DNA from: Chromera velia
Lineage: Eukaryota > Sar > Chromeraceae
Assembly (NCBI GenBank): GCA_018398765.1
Contig: JAHBMJ010003670.1
Coordinates: 47,226-111,225 of the forward strand
DNA: 64,000 nt
Reading direction: 5' to 3'
Shown here in pieces: positions 58,704 to 64,000 of the stretch (its first letter is position 1; each line of letters starts with the position of its first letter). The notes under the pieces were generated by a model. The model worked only from the letters and a program-made list of their open reading frames with translations. It searched no databases and was not told the DNA's origin. A program made the position numbers and the translations under genes.

Positions 58704-58881
58704 GGTGTTTCACTTCATATAACGAGATATCTGCATGCAGGGAGAGAGAATTAAAGGAAGGGGCAGAGGAAGGATGACCTATTGATGAGTGAAATTACAT
58801 TAAAATGCATTAAACTGAAAACAACATGAATTTATGAAATAACATGCCAATGTATATACACGCACACCCATGCACACACAC

Positions 58882-59350
58882 CACTCAGCAGCGCAACTTG
58901 TAACTCAGAGGACTCAGCCCGGTCGGAGAAGCCATATGAGACGTCGTTGTCGGATGACTCCCTTCTGAAAAACCATGTCCCCCCCTTTACGTATCCGGCA
59001 CCCCTCTTGACGGGGAGACCTGCACCAATGCATTCAGAAGTAACGGAAGGGAGTGATCAAAGATCAAAACATATACACGGGCGTATTGGAAGCCTACATG
59101 TACTACGGAAAAAACTAAGGCCGAAAGGGGACAGAGACATCCGAGTCGGCGCATGCGAAATTCAAAGAATTCAAAGAACGAGAACGCTCTGGAGCTGAAA
59201 GATCGTCAAAGTTGGAGAGATTGGCACTAGGAGTGAAGAAATATTATGGTCGGAAAGATGCATGAGCTACAGTGGCAGTCACCGATCTGCTCCCCCCCTT
59301 AGCAGCTTTCTCAAATCGTAGTCTTCCTCATCTTTTGCCTCCTCGTCCTT
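58882..59350 (-). CDS. two exons of a minus-strand gene; second is one copy of a duplicated exon
   Basis: Exon 59350-59283 reads KDEEAKDEEDYDLRKLLRGG then AD, with acceptor ATGTAG and donor CG/gtgact. Exon 59019-58882 reads LPVKRGAGYVKGGTWFFRRE, SSDNDVSYGFSDRAESSELQ, VALLS. The phases of these two as written do not match, so an exon may be missing or one boundary is wrong. The reading frame of the second exon is supported by its diverged duplicate at 59925-59826. Function unknown; acidic/basic composition suggests a nuclear protein. Confidence 0.5.
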
Positions 59351-59825
59351 CTACATTTTATCAGCGCATGCATTTTCATCCATCCACCTGTATCCACCAT
59401 ACTGACTGATTGATGTGCACTATATATGCGTCTGCCATAGGTTAAATTCACTTGAAAACGATTCGTTTGGACTACGTGGACTCAGTCTGGCATAAAAGTT
59501 GAAAAGAGTGACTGCTGACAATACATATCCACTCCGATCCACTCAATTTGACGCAACTCAGATCAAGCGATCATGCAGCCAAAAACAGAAAAATGGCATT
59601 GCTAATTCAATGCATTGATAGCGATCGACACATACTATAAACCATTCGAGCTCAGAATTGAATTTCTTTTCTTCTGTCCTCGTTGCTTTCTTCCCTTTAA
59701 CTATCCTTCTCCTCCCTTTCCTTCTCTTTCTTTCTTTTTGCCTCCATTCGTTCCCTTCGATTCTTTCAGTCTCTTCCCACGCAATTAGTAATTCCTGTCT
59801 TTTTATCCCTCAAGCACCTAACCTT

Positions 59826-59925
59826 CAGAAGCTGTAGGAAAGAAGGTCATCGGAAGACTCAGTGGTCCTTCTGGGCCTCCACTGCCCCGCTTCATACCAG
59901 CCAGCCCTCCGCTTTACCATGAGGC
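59826..59925 (-). pseudogene. diverged duplicate of exon 59019-58882
   Basis: After the same acceptor context (TTGGTGCAG) the minus strand reads LMVKRRAGWYEAGQWRPRRT then TESSDDLLSYSF and TGA, aligned with LPVKRGAGYVKGGTWFFRRE / SSDNDVSYGF. The copy stops where the other continues, so it is either a dead exon or an alternative 3' end. The intron upstream of both copies is homologous as well (GCACCAATxCATT, AGTAAC; then GGCGTATT, AAGCC, AAAGGGGACA, CAAAGAACGAG, ACGCTCTG). Confidence 0.55.
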
Positions 59926-60388
59926 CTGCACCAATCCATTTAAAAGTAACGAACAAGAGTACATAAAGATAGTGACCAGATTTAATTTGATTTAATTTGA
60001 AGTAGGGCTTAACCTTAAATCAAATCTCAGGCCAGAGAAACTTTAGCATGATAGGGCCTATTAAATCTTATCAAATCTACTTCAAATCTGACCTTTTAAC
60101 CTCAAATCTTCGAGGTCAATCCATCATTCAGTCTCCCAAATGAGTCTTCACATTTTTTTGTGCACAAAAAAAAAAAATGATCACAAAAAGATTTTTTCAT
60201 CAGTTTCATATGAATATGAACGCCCAAAAGCTTTTCTAAATGTCTGTTCAGCTAGTGAAAAAGAGGTCCACCTTTTTGTTGGCAGTTAAGTATAGCAGTT
60301 TCGAAGTAAACTAAAGATTCAAAAGTTGAGAAGTGCAGTTTCCAACTATATTAAAGTCTAGTATTAAAGTTTTGGTCCGCTTTTTCGT

Positions 60389-61272
60389 CAGGGTTGCTTT
60401 TCTGGTCGGTAACAGGTTTAGTTTACCGGCAATTGCCGGTAACCAGTAATGGCCTCAGTCTGCCTTCCTTTTACCAACAAAAAAAAAGATAAAAATTAGG
60501 GTCCCCAAAAAAAAATTTTGCCTGCAGCGCCAACCTTCAAAAACATGTTTTTAAGTGTTTATTGGCATTTGAAAAGCCTATTCATACACAAAAAAAAATA
60601 GAAAAAATATTTAAAAAATATAAATTTTTAACTGCTTCACCCCTATAAGTGGCAAAAAGTTCTAACAGCTCTATGACAACGTCTGTCCAACAACTACTCT
60701 CTTTTTTAACTTTGCTCCATCTCTCACTGTTCTGCTTATTTACTTATGATTCTTTCATGTCTGCTTGCTTACAGATGGCAAATCTCCATCCCCCTGGGTT
60801 TTCGGAGTCAGAGACCCTTCAAGGCCTCAGACATCAGCTTTTAGCGGCAGGTCTTTCTTTGGAGGCTGGAGCACTGGATTGGGGGGACCGCCCAAACTTT
60901 AAGGCGGCCTCTTTCCCTTGTTGGAATCACGCAGGTATATCTGTCTGGGCCAGTTGTGGTCATTGCGGCCAGCGGTTTTCTGTTTTTGGGTGCCAAGTGT
61001 AAGATGGGACCCATCACTTCGACCTGCATCATCTTCAAACACACTAGCCACATAGCTGTCCCTACAGATGACGCATTAACTTTTTGAATTGACCTTAAGT
61101 CTAGCCTTAAGTGATTGATTGATTGACCTATAACCTAGGACTTAGGTTATTGAAAAGTGTTAGTGACTGTTAGAATTCTGCCAAGTCTTTGCCAACTGCC
61201 AGTAAACTCTGCCGGTAATTACCGGTTACCGGTAATGAAGTTTGTCTACCGCTAAAAAAATCGGCAACCCTG
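60389..61272. mobile_element. 884-bp non-autonomous hAT element nested in the TA transposon
   Basis: Ends are CAGGGTTGC and its inverse GCAACCCTG, the hAT-type terminus. They are flanked by a perfect 8-bp target duplication TTTTTCGT at 60381-60388 and 61273-61280. Subterminal inverted segments rich in CCGGTAA (TTTACCGGCAATTGCCGGTA near 60421; TGCCGGTAATTACCGGTTAC near 61211) lie near each end. No transposase is encoded. Confidence 0.93.
60775..60934 (+). other. exon-like captured segment inside the hAT element
   Basis: A GC-rich stretch bounded by a good acceptor (TGCTTGCTTACAG) and donor (CACGCAG/gtatat) reads ATG-initiated MANLHPPGFSESETLQGLRH, QLLAAGLSLEAGALDWGDRP, NFKAASFPCWNHA. The surrounding element is AT-rich, and GC-rich DNA continues to about 61070. 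It resembles a host gene fragment captured by the transposon (Pack-type). The source gene is not in this window. Confidence 0.55.
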
Positions 61273-62280
61273 TTTTTCGTTCACAGTTTTGAAAGGAATT
61301 TGAGGCCAAAGATGTAAAATGATTGGCTTAGCCAATGTCAGTACTAACTAATGCTAAAAGTGTTAAGTGTATATTGGTGAGTGTTTGTTACTTGTTTTGG
61401 TAAGTATATTCTGTTTGTATGAGTATATAAAATGAGTTTATATGGGGAAGAAAACTTGTTTTACCTCTGCAAATTAAGGCCTATGCCTTTTAGGGCACAG
61501 GTCTTTGCAGAGGCGGAGGGGGGGGTAAAAGCCCCCCTGGGGGAAGAAAACATTTTTTTAAGGGGTTATTTTCCATTAGTAAACAAGCTTTTTTATACAT
61601 GAATTTTGATTTAGCATTGTAAGAAACATGTTTGAGTGTTTGGCTAACTTCAGCCAATCAGTCAGCTAAAGACTCTTTTTTGGTTTAGCTTTAGTGCTAA
61701 ATCAATTTAATATCTCTGTTTGAGGCATAAAATTAGTAAAATTTGGCTACAATTATGAATGCCATTGAATGGTTAAGTAAAAATTCTAGTCTTACATTAA
61801 GATGCTAGTTAAGATGACTCTCTACGATAACTCTAAGATAAAAACTTATGTAAACTCTTAGCTTTGATAATAGCTCATTAATTTTAAGAGTCTTAATTTA
61901 GCTTTTGGTCTAGTTTTTAGTGATTTTCTTGTCTCCAGGGCTTTCTAGGATTTGCTAGTGGTGTCGACTGTGTCATGTCGTCTTCAGTGCTGTCAAGAGT
62001 GACGGTCTCAGTAACCTCTATAGACTTCAACCTCAAATCTACCTCAAATCTGGTCAGATTTGAGCTTGAAACTCAAATCAAATCAAATCAAATCAAATTA
62101 AATCCTATCAAATCAAATCTGGTCACTATATGGTGAAGATCATAGTCAGAACATGTATACAGGCGTATATTAAGAAGCCTTAATCGAAAAAAACAAGGCT
62201 GAAAGGGGACACATACAAGGATGCATGAAAAATTAATAATTCAAAGAACGAGGACGCTCTGCTGCAGCTGGAAGTGAAAA

Positions 62281-62760
62281 AATGTTTATACACTGAAGAA
62301 GTGGCATAGATATATTAGATATATATAGAGATATATTTTTAAAATTGAAAATATAATATAAAAATATATATACAGATCACGCCTAGCAGTAAAAAGAATT
62401 TGCAAATACATATAAAATCAGATTATGATATTTTAGCTATTTTATTAAAAAGTTTGAATGTTATAGTCTAAATTAGAGTGCACATAAACAGTTTTAGGCA
62501 CAAGAATGAATGAATAAATGAATGAATGAAGTAATGAATGAGTGGTTCGGCTAAGCCAGTCGAGCCAAGCTCTCGACAGCCCAGCGCACCTAGATTGCGC
62601 ACAAGCAGAAATGGCAAAGCAGTGCAAACCAATCAAATGCCCAAATGGATTGCTTAGCATGAAAACATGCTCACAACACGCGACTTGAAAGGAGCCCATT
62701 CAAAGGCAGACCACAGATCGATCATGACGCAAGTCCCCCCCCTCCCTACACTGATACAGT
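62281..62760. other. AT-rich DNA with (GAAT)n
   Basis: 62300-62480 is AT-rich with ATATAT runs; a GAAT repeat lies at 62506-62530. No gene is supported. Confidence 0.6.
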
Positions 62761-62810
62761 CCCTGCCTGCGTCCCCTTGCATTGTGCGACCCCCCCAAGC
62801 CGGTCATCAG

Positions 62811-62873
62811 AATGAAACCGGAGGGGCCGGATGCCAATCGGCTGACGGCCTCTGACCTCATTGTCCCATTGTA
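62811..62873 (+). CDS. possible plus-strand terminal exon
   Basis: After GGTCATCAG an ATG-containing frame reads MKPEGPDANRLTASDLIVPL and stops at TAA 62871-62873. It has ordinary coding composition but no partner exon was found. Confidence 0.2.
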
Positions 62874-63050
62874 AGGACATACACTGGTCATCGTACATGC
62901 ATGCCGCTCTCCGTTCCTCTTTCTCCTCATGCCATTTGCATCGAGATCGAGGAGACAAGTGAGGGACTCCGCCAGAGAGACAGAGAAGAAGACAAGCCAG
63001 CCCGTCTCTCCCCACTCTGACTTTCCCTCCTGCCCCCCCATGCACCTTCT

Positions 63051-63706
63051 CAGAATGTCAGATTGAATTCCTCGTCCTCCTCATCAGGCTCCCCCACCTC
63101 CCCGCCTCCAGAGAAGAAACCAGCGAGGTCGTCCCACAAGGAAACTTCCGCCTGCGCCCGCACAGAAATTCCGCAACACAACAGAATGCGCATGCAGAAG
63201 AGAGAAGAAGTCGAGGGGAAGAGACAGGGGCAGATAAACGATGGAACAATATTCTAATAAGTGCGCAATGTGCTCTTCGTTCCTGCTCAGCACTGTTACA
63301 AATCCTCGACCAATCACCGCTTCAAATTGATCAACTCCAGAGAAGGCTCTGAACCCTCTTCGACGATCTCCCTTACAAAAAGGCTTTCACACCAGACATT
63401 CACTTGTCCTTTTACTCTTCTCCTGTCAGAGGAATGGATGACCTTGTTCCTTTCATAGCTGACTGACACACAAAGAAGAATGTCGCTGAATTTGAAAAGA
63501 AGACACGACCAACAGAATGGATCAAAATCCCAATGAGCAGCTGCTGACCTGGTTCGGTTCCGGAACCTTCGGCGCCGCGAGTGTGCTCTTCTCCTCCACG
63601 ACTCTCGGCCTCTGGTTATACGGGTGGGCGACGCCCTCCTGGACCTCTCTGCCCCCCTCTCTGTCTCCACCAGGACTCGGGGCGGCGCCCGTCCCTCCTG
63701 CCATGG
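63051..63706 (-). CDS. exons at the 3' end of an unidentified minus-strand gene (partial)
   Basis: Exon 63706-63549 (acceptor CATGCAG, donor CAG/gtcagc) contains MAGGTGAAPSPGGDREGGRE, VQEGVAHPYNQRPRVVEEKS, TLAAPKVPEPNQ. Exon 63367-63318 reads IVEEGSEPSLELINLK in matching phase. The last exon begins at 63151; read in phase 0 it gives AEVSLWDDLAGFFSGGGEVG, EPDEEDEEFNLTF and a stop at 63051, but the upstream phase predicts RRKFPCGTTSLVSSLEAGRW and a stop at 63058. The acidic reading looks more protein-like, so a donor may be misplaced. The ATG at 63704 could be the start. No family recognised. Confidence 0.45.
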
Positions 63707-64000
63707 CTGCATGCAGGAAGATGAGAGAACGACAGAGTACATGCAGTACATTGGCTTCATCACAAGCACAGGCGCACCATTCTTTCTTTGCACACATAGC
63801 CACAATCACTCAAGCCGATGATGAAAAAAGAAACTGCATAGATTCTGTATTGTCAAGTCACGGGGCCCCCGTGACCCGTTCAGATTCCCCCCCCACTTTC
63901 ATCACGAAGGCTCACAAAAAAGAAATCACGACCCTCAATGGGAACACGGCACAGACAACCATGACCCTCGAATCAAGTTCCCCGACCCCCCCCCCCCCCC
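63707..64000. other. window end, possible upstream part of the last gene
   Basis: No clear exon. The window ends in a poly-C run (63987-64000), which may mark a contig edge. Confidence 0.4.

Larger units (their letters stand above)
59972..62126. mobile_element. 2155-bp TA-flanked DNA transposon, non-autonomous
   Basis: Terminal inverted repeats begin GTGACCAGATTT at both ends and continue as degenerate AATTTGATTT tandem units. TA borders each end (59970-59971 and 62127-62128). The insertion splits an intron copy: left flank 59926-59969 and right flank 62129-62280 together match the uninterrupted intron at 59020-59200. The element is AT-rich, has no transposase frame, and carries a nested hAT element. 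Confidence 0.85.

Overview
This is nuclear DNA of a eukaryote, probably a protist or alga. Its genes are cut into many small exons (about 40-600 bp) by GT-AG introns, codon use is mildly GC-rich, introns are packed with satellites, and AT-rich islands hold DNA transposons and a LINE remnant. Clusters of TGCATGCA lie upstream of at least three head-to-head gene pairs. That motif is bound by ApiAP2 factors in apicomplexans, so an alveolate such as a chromerid alga is my best guess, but it is an inference.

Layout: a MYND-finger gene (-, 1531-3060) faces an unknown gene (+, 3696-4688) across a short promoter. A seven-exon lysine-rich gene follows (+, 4966-7437). Then come a TA-flanked MITE (7637-7871), a 5'-truncated LINE (8.08-9.03 kb), an HMG-box gene (-, 9512-10488), duplicated satellite DNA (10.6-11.6 kb), an unresolved Ser/Pro-rich frame (-, 13.5-15.2 kb), and a chromatin-type gene (+, 18354-21790) with an AT-hook, an acidic/lysine repeat tract and a probable methyltransferase domain. 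A five-exon coiled-coil gene segment (-, 25496-27554) and a scatter of minus-strand exons up to about 43.7 kb sit among large satellites, including a 2.15-kb array of 22-bp units at 39.6-41.7 kb and a 301-bp assembly gap at 34820-35120.

A gene starting with a SUMO-interacting-type motif runs rightward from 43981. After a transposon-rich island (46-48.3 kb) lies the best-resolved gene of the window, a nine-exon membrane-anchored subtilisin-like protease (-, 49171-53958, 718 aa). It diverges from a three-exon SAM methyltransferase with large low-complexity insertions (+, 54617-57315, 701 aa). From 57.3 to 62.5 kb a minus-strand gene has a duplicated exon plus intron; one intron copy carries a 2155-bp TA-flanked transposon, which itself holds an 884-bp hAT element with a perfect 8-bp target duplication and an exon-like insert. 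The right end carries exons of another minus-strand gene.

Exon models were built by hand from splice sites, phase agreement and coding character. Several real exons have no start codon of their own and are invisible to simple ORF calling. The genes do not form a pathway; many look nuclear or chromatin-related (HMG box, AT-hook/lysine-rich, SUMO-interacting-type motif, MYND). I saw no CRISPR, operon or intact autonomous mobile element.
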